From MED-G105 sp965263305 (GTDB lineage: Bacteria > Pseudomonadota > Alphaproteobacteria > Caulobacterales > Parvularculaceae): DNA of 64,000 nucleotides. The stretch is taken from contig OZ253666.1 in the NCBI GenBank assembly GCA_965263305.1, positions 1,674,001 to 1,738,000 on the forward strand. The letters run 5' to 3'. The position numbers were made by a program, and so were the translations under genes. Shown here piece after piece: positions 7,868 to 16,895 of this stretch; position 1 is the stretch's first letter, and the number at the start of each line of letters is the position of its first letter. Under the pieces are notes generated by a model. The model searched no databases. It worked only from the letters and a program-made list of their open reading frames with translations, and was not told the origin of the DNA.

Positions 7868-9448
7868 TTAAAAGGCGAGGGGCTTTGCCTGTTTCACATG
7901 GGGGATAGCGCGCACATTGGAGAGAACGTCGTCGCTAATGGCGTCATCGACGGCGATAAGTGCGATGGCATCGCCGCCGGGGGTGGTGCGGCCCAAATTG
8001 AAGGTTGCGATATTCGCCCCAGCATCGCCTAGGATCTCGCCAAGTTTCCCGATGAAGCCCGGTTTGTCTTCGTTGGTGACGTACAACATGTGGGGTGCGA
8101 AGCCCGCCTCCATCTCGACCTCCTTAATGGCGACAATACGTGGTGTTGCGCCGAAGAGGGCGCCGACAATCGCCCGATCCTGGCGTTCGGTTACAATCCG
8201 TAGGCGAATAACGCTTTCAAAATTGTCGGCGTTATCGCGATAGGTCTCGGCGATGGCGACGCCGCGATCCTTTGCGATGATCGGTGCATTGACGATATTT
8301 ACCTCACCCAATTGTGGTCGCAACACGCCCGCGACGGCGGCCTGGGTGAGGGGTTTGGTATTCAATTTCGCAACGCCCCCGGCATAAACAACCTCGATCG
8401 CTTTGATGGAGGATTCGGTCAACTGGCCGGCAAACGCGCCGAGTTTTTCGGCCAAGTCAATAAACGGCTTGATGCGCGGCGCTTCCTCAGCGGAGATGGA
8501 GGGCATGTTCAGCGCGTTCGTAACGGCGCCGCTTAACAAATAATCGGACATTTGTTCAGCGATTTGGATCGCGACGTTTTCTTGCGCCTCGCGGGTCGCA
8601 GCCCCCAGATGCGGCGTCGCCACGACGCGTTCGTGGCCGAACAAAGGGTGGTCGGTGGCGGGCTCCGTTTCATAAACATCCAAGGCCGCGCCGCCAATAT
8701 GGCCGCTGTCGAGGCCGTCTTTTAAGGCGGTTTCATCCACCAGGCCGCCGCGCGCGCAGTTCACGACCAATACGCCTTTCTTAGCTTTCTCGAGGTTTTC
8801 TTTTGATAGGATATTTCGCGTTTGATCCGTCAACGGCGTATGAAGCGTGATCGCATCCGCCCGTTGAAGAAGCTCGTCGAGCTCTACTTTTTGCACGCCG
8901 AGTTCAACCGCGCGACCGTCGGTTAAGAAAGGATCATAAGCGACGACCCGCATTTTCAAACCGACAGCGCGCTCCGCCACATTGGCCCCGATATTGCCGC
9001 AGCCGATAATGCCAAGGGTTTTGCCAAAAAGCTCCGTACCCATAAAACGAGATTTCTCCCATTTCCCGGCATGGGTGGAGGCGTTGGCCTCCGGGATTTG
9101 CCGCGCGAGGGCGAACATCATGGCGATGGCGTGTTCGGCGGTGGTGATGGCGTTGCCATAGGGGGTGTTCATGACGACCACGCCAGCGGCCGTCGCGGCG
9201 GGGATATCGACATTGTCAACGCCAATCCCTGCGCGCCCGATGACTTTCAGGTTTTTGGCATTCGCGATCAGTTTTTCCGTCGCCTTAGTGGCCGACCGGA
9301 TGGCGAGCCCGTCAACGGATGTGATCCGCTCCAGGAGGGCTTCTTTGTCTTTGCCAAGCTTGGGTTCGAAAATGACATCAAGCCCGCGCTCGCGGAAAAT
9401 GTTGACGGCGGTTTCGCTCAAAGCGTCTGAAATTAGTACGGTCGGCAT
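7868..9448 (-). CDS. serA: D-3-phosphoglycerate dehydrogenase
   Basis: A 526-residue long-form SerA, the first enzyme of serine biosynthesis (3-phosphoglycerate to 3-phosphohydroxypyruvate with NAD). Visible are the substrate-domain motif AIRSATKAT, the NAD-binding Rossmann GIIGCGNIGANVAERA, the catalytic Arg region NCARGGLVDE and the catalytic His in VATPHLGAATREAQ. An intervening ASB domain and a C-terminal ACT domain (LYVTNEDKPGFIGKLGEILGDAGANIATFNLGR) follow. The ATG at 9448 is preceded by GAGG eight bases upstream and matches family N-termini (MPTVLISDAL). It lies 96 bases after serC on the same strand, so the two genes form a serine operon. Confidence 0.97.
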   Translation of the reverse strand: MPTVLISDALSETAVNIFRERGLDVIFEPKLGKDKEALLERITSVDGLAIRSATKATEKLIANAKNLKVIGRAGIGVDNVDIPAATAAGVVVMNTPYGNAITTAEHAIAMMFALARQIPEANASTHAGKWEKSRFMGTELFGKTLGIIGCGNIGANVAERAVGLKMRVVAYDPFLTDGRAVELGVQKVELDELLQRADAITLHTPLTDQTRNILSKENLEKAKKGVLVVNCARGGLVDETALKDGLDSGHIGGAALDVYETEPATDHPLFGHERVVATPHLGAATREAQENVAIQIAEQMSDYLLSGAVTNALNMPSISAEEAPRIKPFIDLAEKLGAFAGQLTESSIKAIEVVYAGGVAKLNTKPLTQAAVAGVLRPQLGEVNIVNAPIIAKDRGVAIAETYRDNADNFESVIRLRIVTERQDRAIVGALFGATPRIVAIKEVEMEAGFAPHMLYVTNEDKPGFIGKLGEILGDAGANIATFNLGRTTPGGDAIALIAVDDAISDDVLSNVRAIPHVKQAKPLAF

Positions 9449-9544
9449 GGGACTATCCTCAAAGGTTGTCATTACATTCGGCGCGCCCTGTCAGGGATCG
9501 GCGTCGCCTAGAAGAAAGAAGATGGAAGAAGAAAACGCGGGCCG

Positions 9545-10699
9545 CTAAAGCGCCGCTTTGGTTTTTTCAAAGGCCCAATCAAGCCAGGGGCACAAGGCTT
9601 CTAGGTCCGTTGTCTCAACGGTCGCACCGCCCCAAAGGCGCAGGCCCGGCGGTGCATCGCGATAACCGCCAATGTCGTAGGCAGCTTCCTCCTGCGCGAG
9701 GAGGGCTTCCATTTGCTTGACGAATTTTCGCTGGGCGTCGGCGCCCAACCGCCGGAAGACGGGATCTTCAATCTTGATACAGATGGAGGTGTTCGACCGC
9801 GTCTCTTCTTTTTCGGCCAGAAACGTCGCCCATGGCGTGCGCTCGACCCAAGCGGCGATGACGCCAAGGTTCGCATCGGCCCGCTCGTGCATCGCTTGAA
9901 GGCCGCCAAGATCGGCGCTCCATTTCAGGGCGTCGATATAATCTTCAATCACCAACATGGACGGGGTATTGATGGTTTCGCCTTTAAAGACGCCCTCAAT
10001 TAACTTGCCGCCCTTTGTCAGTCTAAAGATTTTCGGCAAGGGCCACGGCGGCGAATAGGTTTCCAACCGCTGAACGGCCCGGGGGCTCAGGATAATGACG
10101 CCATGCCCGCCTTCCCCGCCGAGAACCTTTTGGAAAGAGAACGTGACAACGTCGAGTTTCGGCCAATCAAGGCTCTGGGCGAAGGCGGCAGAGGTTGCGT
10201 CGCAAATGGTGAGCCCTTGGCGGTCCGCCGCGATCCAATTGGCGTTCGGCACCCGCACGCCGGATGTTGTGCCGTTCCACGTGAAGACAATGTCGTGGTC
10301 GGAGTTGACGGCGGCGAGGTCCGGCAGGGCGCCATAATCGGCGTCAAGGACGCGGGCGTCGAGTTTCAACTGTTTGACAACATCCGTCACCCAGCCCTTG
10401 CCGAAGCTCTCCCAGGCGAGCATGTCGACCGGCCGTGCGCCCAGCAATGACCACATGGCCATTTCCACCGCGCCAGTATCCGAGGCGGGCACAATGCCAA
10501 TGCGATAATCGTCGGGTACGTCTAGGGCGACGCGCGTGCGGTCGATCGCCTCTTTCAGACGCGACTTCCCAATGGCGGCGCGGTGAGAGCGCCCCAGGGT
10601 TTGGCTGCGTAAATTATCAGAAGACCATCCCGGGCGCTTAGCGCAGGGACCAGAAGAAAAAAACGGCCGTGCAGGACGCACGCCAGGTGAGTTTGTCAT
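9545..10699 (-). CDS. serC: Phosphoserine aminotransferase (alphaproteobacterial type)
   Basis: A 384-residue PLP-dependent aminotransferase that converts 3-phosphohydroxypyruvate to phosphoserine. The N-terminus (RPARPFFSSGPCAKRPGW) is the characteristic alphaproteobacterial SerC opening. The PLP-binding lysine lies in VTFSFQKVLGGEGGHGV. Two adjacent ATG codons (10702 and 10699) follow GGGAG; the second has the better spacing. The frame stays open upstream to 10915 but crosses the promoter and leader. The gene is followed by serA. A promoter and a two-hairpin leader precede it, and the second hairpin runs into the ribosome-binding site, which suggests post-transcriptional control. Confidence 0.95.
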   Translation of the reverse strand: MTNSPGVRPARPFFSSGPCAKRPGWSSDNLRSQTLGRSHRAAIGKSRLKEAIDRTRVALDVPDDYRIGIVPASDTGAVEMAMWSLLGARPVDMLAWESFGKGWVTDVVKQLKLDARVLDADYGALPDLAAVNSDHDIVFTWNGTTSGVRVPNANWIAADRQGLTICDATSAAFAQSLDWPKLDVVTFSFQKVLGGEGGHGVIILSPRAVQRLETYSPPWPLPKIFRLTKGGKLIEGVFKGETINTPSMLVIEDYIDALKWSADLGGLQAMHERADANLGVIAAWVERTPWATFLAEKEETRSNTSICIKIEDPVFRRLGADAQRKFVKQMEALLAQEEAAYDIGGYRDAPPGLRLWGGATVETTDLEALCPWLDWAFEKTKAAL

Positions 10700-10702
10700 C
10701 AT

Positions 10703-10754
10703 TTTACTCCCATCCTCACAGATGGGTCGCGCTTCGTTGGGGAAGCGTGGCCCG
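10703..10754 (-). ncRNA. Candidate serC leader RNA (two hairpins)
   Basis: On the minus strand, two stable hairpins lie between the predicted transcription start and serC: CGCTTC/GAAGCG (10730-10747) and CCCATC/GATGGG (10709-10726). The second includes the first bases of the GGGAG ribosome site. Size, position and gene context agree with the serC RNA motif described for Alphaproteobacteria. The match is from structure and context, not a covariance search. Confidence 0.6.
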
Positions 10755-10759
10755 CGCCC

Positions 10760-10788
10760 TCTATGGGGAACGGCGCCTGGCGCGTCAA
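10760..10788 (-). promoter_or_regulatory. Predicted serC-serA promoter
   Basis: On the minus strand there is TTGACG (10783-10788), a 17-base spacer, and CATAGA (10760-10765), an excellent sigma-70 type -35 and a moderate -10. The start point would fall near 10752-10755, immediately before the two-hairpin leader. No other -35/-10 pair of this quality was seen nearby. Confidence 0.65.
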
Positions 10789-10892
10789 CCGAATTTTTGT
10801 GAGGCGTTAGTTCATGAATTTCAAATAATGAGGCCCCGGCGCCGGTGAGCAATATTGATTGTTCCGACGTCGAGGCTCCAGTAGGCGCCGGA

Positions 10893-12173
10893 TTAGCGCT
10901 TTCGCAGTTCTGCATTTGGATCGCGCCGTCTTGACCGCAACCCCACGATGACGCCGAAGATGACTAGCGCAGCGGACCCAACGCCCATCTGGGTCACCAT
11001 CCTGTTGAAAGACATCAGAAACATCAGACTGTCTATATTCCGGGTTTTCCAGAAAACCCATTCTCCAGCAACTTTTGTCGCCAGCGTGTCACTGCCTGTA
11101 GACAGGATCACAATCCCGTCTCCGGTATCTGGGTCGAAACGCGCCGCCGTTCTGATCGCGGGTTCGTTTCTGCCATCATGGCCCACGATGAACCCACCCT
11201 GGTTATTTGGGGCATAGAGCATCGCGCCAAGCCCCCATATATCCACTCCCATTTGTGAAGCGTGTGGCGTTCGCATGAGGTTTAGCGATTTCTGCGACAG
11301 CACTGATTGTCCGCTGTTCTGGGAATGTGCAGCGATGAATATCGACAAATCGTTGGATGACGTGAAAAGCGATGTAGCGGCAAGCGCAGTGTACCAACGA
11401 AATGGTTCCGTCTGTCCGGTGAGGTCGAAATTTTCGGCAAGCCCAGTATCTAACGCCTCTTCGTGGCGAAACGTTGTGTGTTGCATGCCGAGGGGGCCAA
11501 AAATTCTTTCTGACATAAAGTCGGCGAAGGGCCGGCCAGAGACTTCTTCGACCAATAATTGTAGAATCGTGTAACCCCCGCCTGAGTATTGCCAACCGCG
11601 TCCCGGTTCCGCGCCGACTTCAACGACGCCGCTTTTTCCAGGAGAAGCATCAAGGGCGCGCGTCAATGATGCTTCCAGCGATTGACGGTCTGCCGCTTTG
11701 TCAAAGCCGTCATAACCTAGACTGTCATCCAGCCCGGCCGTGTGGCTGAGAAGTCGGCGGATGGTAACACCCGAATTATCAAAGTCGCTTGGGGGCAATT
11801 GCCAGCGTGTCAGGTATTTTTCGACGGGGCTGTCAAGGTCGATTAGCCCGTCTTCCACCAATACCATCACGCCCCATGCCGTGATCCACTTACCAAGTGA
11901 GGCGACTTGAAAAACCGATGCGCTGTCCACAGGCGCCCCGATTGAGAAATTGTATACCCGTTCAACTTTCCAATTTTCGGATATTTGCATACTGAAATTA
12001 CCGGTATGCTCTTTTTCAACCTTCTTTTGCACTGCCTCGACAAAATCGACTGGATCATTCGACGTGGTGAGAGGCGATTTACCCCAGCCTTCGTTTACTC
12101 CAACAAAGACGATTGCAATCCATGCCGCTATCGCTGCGAGCATTGCGATCGTAATCAACAATAATCTCACCAT
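10893..12173 (-). CDS. Membrane-anchored serine hydrolase of the beta-lactamase family
   Basis: A 426-residue protein with an N-terminal membrane helix (residues ~3-25), a periplasmic class C beta-lactamase/penicillin-binding-like domain and a C-terminal membrane helix (~395-415, followed by LRSRRRDPNAELRKR). The catalytic SxxK is in VASLGKW; the usual YxN is YSG within YSGGGYT, so Asn is replaced by Gly; the third motif is HDG in VGHDGRN. The family includes esterases, D-amino-acid peptidases and related hydrolases, so antibiotic resistance should not be assumed. Its ATG overlaps the end of the DUF1772 gene by seven bases, with GGGAG upstream, indicating one transcript. Confidence 0.8.
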   Translation of the reverse strand: MVRLLLITIAMLAAIAAWIAIVFVGVNEGWGKSPLTTSNDPVDFVEAVQKKVEKEHTGNFSMQISENWKVERVYNFSIGAPVDSASVFQVASLGKWITAWGVMVLVEDGLIDLDSPVEKYLTRWQLPPSDFDNSGVTIRRLLSHTAGLDDSLGYDGFDKAADRQSLEASLTRALDASPGKSGVVEVGAEPGRGWQYSGGGYTILQLLVEEVSGRPFADFMSERIFGPLGMQHTTFRHEEALDTGLAENFDLTGQTEPFRWYTALAATSLFTSSNDLSIFIAAHSQNSGQSVLSQKSLNLMRTPHASQMGVDIWGLGAMLYAPNNQGGFIVGHDGRNEPAIRTAARFDPDTGDGIVILSTGSDTLATKVAGEWVFWKTRNIDSLMFLMSFNRMVTQMGVGSAALVIFGVIVGLRSRRRDPNAELRKR

Positions 12174-12685
12174 TTCAATTCTCCCACCTGACCGCTCGTC
12201 AGTAGTTGGATCGCGGTGATCGTGTAAAGGATCGCTGTGATGATGCTACCAAGTGAACGGATATGGTTCAGCCGCGTCCAATTCCGACCATACTCAGACC
12301 AATAGGCCTTCGCCTCGACGGAGTTGTATTTAAAGCGGTCCAGTTTTTTGTTCATGGGCACATTGCCAAAGGCAGTTGTAAAAAAAACGGCAATTACAAA
12401 TGCGATCGATGCCAGGATTAAATTCACCCGGGCAAACCCGTAAAAGTGGGAAGCACCGTAAAATGCAAACAGCACGGAAAAAATAGTGATACAGAGTATA
12501 CCCGTAACGAACGGGGTTTTAATCACGGTGCGGTTGATGTGTTGCATCACTTCAATACCGCCAGCAGGTTCCGCTCGACGTAATCCCGCCATAATAAACT
12601 CAGAAAAAGCGGAAAAGACGCCTCCCGTCATGGCGCTCCAGAGCGCGAGGAAGAGGCAGAAATAAAGGGTCCAGTCATAGGCCAT
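12167..12685 (-). CDS. DUF1772 (anthrone oxygenase-like) membrane protein
   Basis: A 172-residue protein with four membrane helices. The sequence shows the DUF1772 pattern: GGVFSAFSEFIMAGL in helix 1, then GIEVMQHINRTV, and FGNVPMNKKLDRF before the final WTRLNHIRSLGSI helix. DUF1772 includes fungal anthrone oxygenases, but most bacterial members are uncharacterised. The ATG at 12685 (MAYDWTLYF) has AAGGAA upstream and is preferred over the longer frame from 12739. It lies 60 bases after the NmrA-like gene and overlaps the hydrolase gene downstream, so it belongs to an AraC-regulator-led cluster. Confidence 0.8.
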   Translation of the reverse strand: MAYDWTLYFCLFLALWSAMTGGVFSAFSEFIMAGLRRAEPAGGIEVMQHINRTVIKTPFVTGILCITIFSVLFAFYGASHFYGFARVNLILASIAFVIAVFFTTAFGNVPMNKKLDRFKYNSVEAKAYWSEYGRNWTRLNHIRSLGSIITAILYTITAIQLLTSGQVGELKW

Positions 12686-12744
12686 AGGGTTCGTTTCCTT
12701 CGCTATATCAACATGATGGCGCCTGCGATGAATATTCATCGCAG

Positions 12745-13590
12745 CTAAGCGACTTTGTTCCAGAGGCCGCTCGCCGTGACATCGCGGGCATAGGAAAAAA
12801 AATCCTTAGGGGGACGACCGAGGGCGCGCTCTACGCCATCGGTCAGATGCGCGTTCCGGCCGTCAAGAACCGTGGAAAAGAGATAGTCGAGTATCCAGAC
12901 GACATCCTTCGGCGCGCCCGCATTGGAGACTTCCGATATGAACCCTTCGTGGGGAACATTGACGTAGGAAATGTTGCGACCCGTTGCGCGAGACAGATCG
13001 GCGGCCACATCCGCGATTGTCATGAGGCGCGGGCCCGTCAGTTCATAGATTTGTCCGTTGTGATGATCTTCAGTCAGGGCCGCCACGGCGACATCGGCGA
13101 TATCATCAACATCGACAAAGGGCTCGACTTGCTCGCCCGCCGGCAAGGTGATTGCACCTGCCAGCACCATGTCGAGAAACGCGCCTTCGGAGAAATTTTG
13201 ATTAAACCAACTAGCCCGAACGATTGTCCATTCCAGACCCGATTCTTGAACTATCCATTCGCAATTCTGGGCTTCTTCTTCGCCACGGCCCGACAGCAGG
13301 ACCAGTCGTTTAACGCCCTTTTGTTTGGCGAGAGTCACGAAAGATTGGATTGCATCGGTGGCGCCTGGCATGGCGAGGTCCGGGGCATAAGTAATGTAGG
13401 CGGATTTTACGTCGGAGAGGCAAAGTTCCCAGCCCTTTTCATTGCCCCAATCAAATGATGGAACGGTCGATCTTGACCCAAGGCGCACGGCTAGACCTTT
13501 GGTTTTCAAGCGCTCTGCGACGCGACGGCCGGTTTTTCCTGTGCCACCCAAAACAAGGGTGAGGTCGTTTCGTTTGATTGATAAGTCCAT
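12745..13590 (-). CDS. NmrA-like NAD(P)-binding oxidoreductase
   Basis: A 281-residue atypical short-chain dehydrogenase. The N-terminal dinucleotide-binding motif is GGTGKTGRRVAERL. The segments VKRLVLLSGRGEEE, WTIVRASWFNQNFSEG and FVDVDDIADVAVAAL are typical of NmrA-like and ergot-alkaloid-type proteins, which bind NAD(P) and act as reductases or redox sensors. No SDR catalytic Tyr-x-x-x-Lys is evident. The ATG at 13590 is supported by AAGGAG seven bases upstream; the frame extends to 13617 without support. It is the first structural gene after the AraC regulator, 107 bases downstream of it. Confidence 0.82.
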   Translation of the reverse strand: MDLSIKRNDLTLVLGGTGKTGRRVAERLKTKGLAVRLGSRSTVPSFDWGNEKGWELCLSDVKSAYITYAPDLAMPGATDAIQSFVTLAKQKGVKRLVLLSGRGEEEAQNCEWIVQESGLEWTIVRASWFNQNFSEGAFLDMVLAGAITLPAGEQVEPFVDVDDIADVAVAALTEDHHNGQIYELTGPRLMTIADVAADLSRATGRNISYVNVPHEGFISEVSNAGAPKDVVWILDYLFSTVLDGRNAHLTDGVERALGRPPKDFFSYARDVTASGLWNKVA

Positions 13591-13697
13591 TGACTTGCTC
13601 CTTTTCGATGTTTGCAAGTCAATGGATAATTGAACGATGACGAGGTCGATTGCCTTTCGGCGCCAAGGTTTTGGCAGATGACGTCAATCAGTCGACG

Positions 13698-14705
13698 CTA
13701 GCCTTTGGTGGCGCCAAATCGGTATGAGCGAGGGGTTTGACCAGCCCAACGCTTGAATGCGCGGGTAAAGCCGCTTTGCTCGGAGAACCCTGTCAAAAAG
13801 GCGACTTCCGCAAGGCTGTAGTCGGTTTGGCGCAACAGCCGCTGGGCGAGGTCCTTTCGCGCCATATCGACGACGCTTTGGAACGAATGACCGTTATTGG
13901 AAAGCCGCCTTTGTAACGTTCTGCTCCCCATCCCCAGTTCGGACGCGATGAACGATAGTGTCGGCAAGCCCTCGCTTAGCACGTTTGCGACGGTATTTTT
14001 GACTTGTTGCGTCAGGGCGTCCTCCTTGGCGAGGGACGCTAGTTCTTGTTCCAGATGTTGATCAAAGAACCTGGCGATGGTTTCGTCACCTAGCTTGTTG
14101 GGCGCATCAATACTTTCTGCACTGACCAGTAACGCATCCCATTGGGTTCCGAAATGAACTGAGCAGCCGAAATGGGTTTCGTAGACCGAAATATCTCCTC
14201 TAGGGTGATGCTTAAAGAATACGGCCAGCGGTGCAAAACCCCGTGTGCTAACCTCTCTGCTAATTGCATCGACCGCGGACATGCTGGCCTCGTTTGAAAG
14301 CAACATGCCGAGCCGTCCATCACCAGATTTCTCAAGGCAAAAAAGGTACCCGTCTTCGGTTTCTTCCAATGAATAGGACTCGGCGCTGCCGAGTACGCGC
14401 CCATAACGCGCAGACCTGACATAGGAACCCCGCAGATTGGGCGCTGATTTCCACGCAAGACCAAAAGCACCGTATTCGTCGCTCCGCATAGCGGCGCCGA
14501 TCCGCAAAGGAAGAGCAAGCCCATTGGGATCACGTGCTGCCAAAGCGGCGAAGAAATCGTAGTAATCTGTCGACGAGACCATCTGCGCGGGATCAAAGGG
14601 ACCCTCTGGGGGCAGCCCTAACCGCTCTATCAGATCGTCTGTTTCAACGCCTGTGCTGACCTGCCCAGCGACTTTGTAAACATATAAAGAGGTTATCTCG
14701 CCCAT
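13698..14705 (-). CDS. AraC family transcriptional regulator
   Basis: A 335-residue regulator with an N-terminal effector domain of the arabinose-binding AraC type (residues ~20-200, with RIGAAMRSDEYGAFGLAW and GYLFCLEKSG) and a C-terminal double helix-turn-helix (LPTSFIASELGMGSRTLQRRL-type first helix region, then SLAEVAFLTGFSEQSGFTRAFKRW.GQTPRSYR). The second helix region is a textbook AraC signature. The ATG at 14705 gives normal length and fits the start of conserved sequence, although its ribosome site is weak. It precedes the NmrA/DUF1772/hydrolase genes on the same strand and probably controls them. The ligand is unknown. Confidence 0.85.
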   Translation of the reverse strand: MGEITSLYVYKVAGQVSTGVETDDLIERLGLPPEGPFDPAQMVSSTDYYDFFAALAARDPNGLALPLRIGAAMRSDEYGAFGLAWKSAPNLRGSYVRSARYGRVLGSAESYSLEETEDGYLFCLEKSGDGRLGMLLSNEASMSAVDAISREVSTRGFAPLAVFFKHHPRGDISVYETHFGCSVHFGTQWDALLVSAESIDAPNKLGDETIARFFDQHLEQELASLAKEDALTQQVKNTVANVLSEGLPTLSFIASELGMGSRTLQRRLSNNGHSFQSVVDMARKDLAQRLLRQTDYSLAEVAFLTGFSEQSGFTRAFKRWAGQTPRSYRFGATKG

Positions 14706-14942
14706 TTCACGAGCATATATAAGAATAAAGATGGAAGGGCTATATTGGCGTGCGTTGCCGCCCTTTATGTTGTACCGCGCATCCGTCGCGTTAGAACGAC
14801 CGACCGTGCAATCATGGCGATGATGCAAATAACGAATGCACGAAATTTTTCGAAGACACCAATCTTTACCTATTGCTGCTTCTCCCTTGCGGCGGCTCCT
14901 TGAAAGGCCTAGGGCTGGCTCAATCATTTTCGATTGAGTTTT

Positions 14943-15899
14943 ATGACCACCCCTGCCTCATCCTCCGATATTCCCTCAAACGCCCAGACGGCGAGCGTTG
15001 TTGACTGGCTTTTACTGATCGTCATCGTCTTTATCGGGGGGGCGTCTTTTGCGATGATCAGTATGGCGGTCAAAACGATCCCTCCTGGGTTTGTCGCCGT
15101 CGGCCGTTTATGGGTTGGGATGATCGCCGTTTATCTGTTGATGCGCCAACGGGGCGGCGTCTTGCCGGCGCTTTTTATCAGTGACGACAATGGCTCGGCT
15201 AAGGGGCGAAAACGCCTAGCGCCCATTTGGGTTTCGATGACCGGTTTCGGTCTTTTCGGCTATGCCATTCCGTTTTCTATTTTTCCGTGGGCGCAGCAAT
15301 TTGTGCCGAGCGGCCTGGCGGGCGTTTACATGGCGTTCATGCCGATTTGGACCCTGGGCATGGCTGCCCTGTTCGCGAATGAAAAGATAACAACGCCGAA
15401 ACTCATCGGGTTCGCCTTAGGCCTCGTCGGCGTTGCTATTTTATTGGGGCCCGAGGCCGTGAAAGGGGCCGTTGATGCGTCGCTTTGGGCGCAGTTCGCG
15501 ATCCTTTTGGGGACAATTTGTTACGCCGTAGGGGCGGTCGTGACGCGCTTGGCGCCGCCGGTGCGCCCAACGGTTTTTTCCGCGGGCTCTTTGATTATTG
15601 GCGCCTTGGCGGCGACCCCCGGCGTTTTGTTCGCCTCGTTTTCACCGGCTGACTGGTCCGCCTCGTCCATCGCGGCGGTGATTGGGCTTGGTCTTTTCCC
15701 AACGGGTCTCGCCGCCTATTTGATCGTTACGTTGATCCGCCGTGTCGGCGCTGGGTTCATGGCGTTGTCCAATTATCTGACGCCCTTCGTGGCCGTGGCC
15801 ATCGGCGCTATGGCGTTTGGTGAACGATTGGCGCCGACATCGTTCCTCGCCCTTGGGGTGATTTTGGCTGGCGTGTTGATCAGCCAACGCAAAGCGTGA
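14943..15899 (+). CDS. EamA/DMT family transporter
   Basis: A 318-residue membrane protein with ten predicted helices in two repeated EamA halves. The N-terminal half has GGASFAMISMAVKTIPPGFVAVGRLWVG and the second half has AILLGTICYAVGAVVTRLAPP; the last helices include GFMALSNYLTPFVAVAIGAMAFGERL, a typical EamA ending. The family exports metabolites and amino acids; the substrate cannot be predicted. I prefer the ATG at 14943 over an in-frame TTG at 14934. The gene is divergent from the AraC regulator (gap ~240 bases) and could in principle be under its control. Confidence 0.85.
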   Translation: MTTPASSSDIPSNAQTASVVDWLLLIVIVFIGGASFAMISMAVKTIPPGFVAVGRLWVGMIAVYLLMRQRGGVLPALFISDDNGSAKGRKRLAPIWVSMTGFGLFGYAIPFSIFPWAQQFVPSGLAGVYMAFMPIWTLGMAALFANEKITTPKLIGFALGLVGVAILLGPEAVKGAVDASLWAQFAILLGTICYAVGAVVTRLAPPVRPTVFSAGSLIIGALAATPGVLFASFSPADWSASSIAAVIGLGLFPTGLAAYLIVTLIRRVGAGFMALSNYLTPFVAVAIGAMAFGERLAPTSFLALGVILAGVLISQRKA

Positions 15900-15917
15900 G
15901 GGTTGATATCGCGCTTA

Positions 15918-16805
15918 TCAGATGGTGATGCGCCCTTCACTCACCTTGACGGCGTTGCCGCCGATGGTGACGCGAGCGGCCGCATTGTCGATCACTTGTA
16001 CTGACACGGCGATGCGGCTCGGCCGCCCCATCTCGACGCCTTGTTCGACGATCCAATTGTGTTCGCCATCGGTGATGGTGGTTGACGCAAGGACATGGGC
16101 CGGCAAGCCCGCCGCCGCACTGCCGGTGGCGGGGTCTTCGGCGACCCCGGCGTCCGGCGCGAACATGCGGGCGTGATGGGTTGCGTCCGGGGCATCGCCA
16201 CCTTCAGCATAGAGAAGAATGCCAACGGTGTTTTCTAACCCTAGCGCCTCGAACGCCATGTGGTTAAGGCGCGCCTGGCGCACGTTTTCGAGGGGCGCGC
16301 AGACATACACATAGTTGACGCCGGCGCCGGCAAGGCGCGGTCGGCGATGATCCTGGAAAATCGCGCCGTCGGGTAACCCGAGCGCGGTTTCTAAGGCTGA
16401 TGCTTCCGGGGCGTCCCCCATCTCGCGCGGCAAGTTGGGGTTCGTAAAGGCGGCGAATGGCTCGCCGTTTTTGGTGTCGGTGGAAATCGCAAATACCCCT
16501 GTGTTCAACTCAAGTCGGAACTCAGCTGGCAATTCACGAGCGTGTTGCAGAGCGATCGCCGCCCCCACGGTCGGATGGCCGGCGAAGGGCATTTCATATC
16601 CAGGCGTGAAAATCCGCAACTTCGCGGCGTTTGCATCGTCCTTTGAGGTAAAGATGAACACCGTCTCCGCCAGGTTGAACTCCCGGGTGATCGTCTGCAT
16701 TTCTTCTGTCGTCAGATCGTCGGCGTCGTAAACCACGGCAAGCGGATTGCCGGTGAAACGGGTGGCGGTGAAAACGTCCCAAGTTTCAAACGAATATTGG
16801 CGCAT
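15918..16805 (-). CDS. PhzF family isomerase-like protein
   Basis: A 295-residue PhzF/diaminopimelate epimerase-fold protein. Landmarks are FTGNPLAVVYDADDL near the start, the catalytic-Glu segment FNLAETVF, MPFAGHPTVGAA, and the C-terminal EDPATGSAAAGL phosphate or carboxylate-binding loop. The ATG at 16805 (MRQYSFETWDVF) is supported by AAAGGA nine bases upstream; the open frame to 16853 is an extension. The protein is probably a cytosolic isomerase. There are no phenazine genes nearby, so a role in phenazine synthesis is not implied. It lies 90 bases downstream of thiD on the same strand. Confidence 0.87.
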   Translation of the reverse strand: MRQYSFETWDVFTATRFTGNPLAVVYDADDLTTEEMQTITREFNLAETVFIFTSKDDANAAKLRIFTPGYEMPFAGHPTVGAAIALQHARELPAEFRLELNTGVFAISTDTKNGEPFAAFTNPNLPREMGDAPEASALETALGLPDGAIFQDHRRPRLAGAGVNYVYVCAPLENVRQARLNHMAFEALGLENTVGILLYAEGGDAPDATHHARMFAPDAGVAEDPATGSAAAGLPAHVLASTTITDGEHNWIVEQGVEMGRPSRIAVSVQVIDNAAARVTIGGNAVKVSEGRITI

Positions 16806-16895
16806 GGCGGCGGGTCCTTTTCTTTGCGCTGTTAAAACAGCTGGCTGCGTCAAGGGGCAACCGAGAATTTCTAATCACCCGTTTGGTCGCCGCGA

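Noticed and set aside
10700..10915. N-terminal extension of serC
   Set aside because: It crosses the predicted promoter and leader; the conserved SerC N-terminus begins at 10699.
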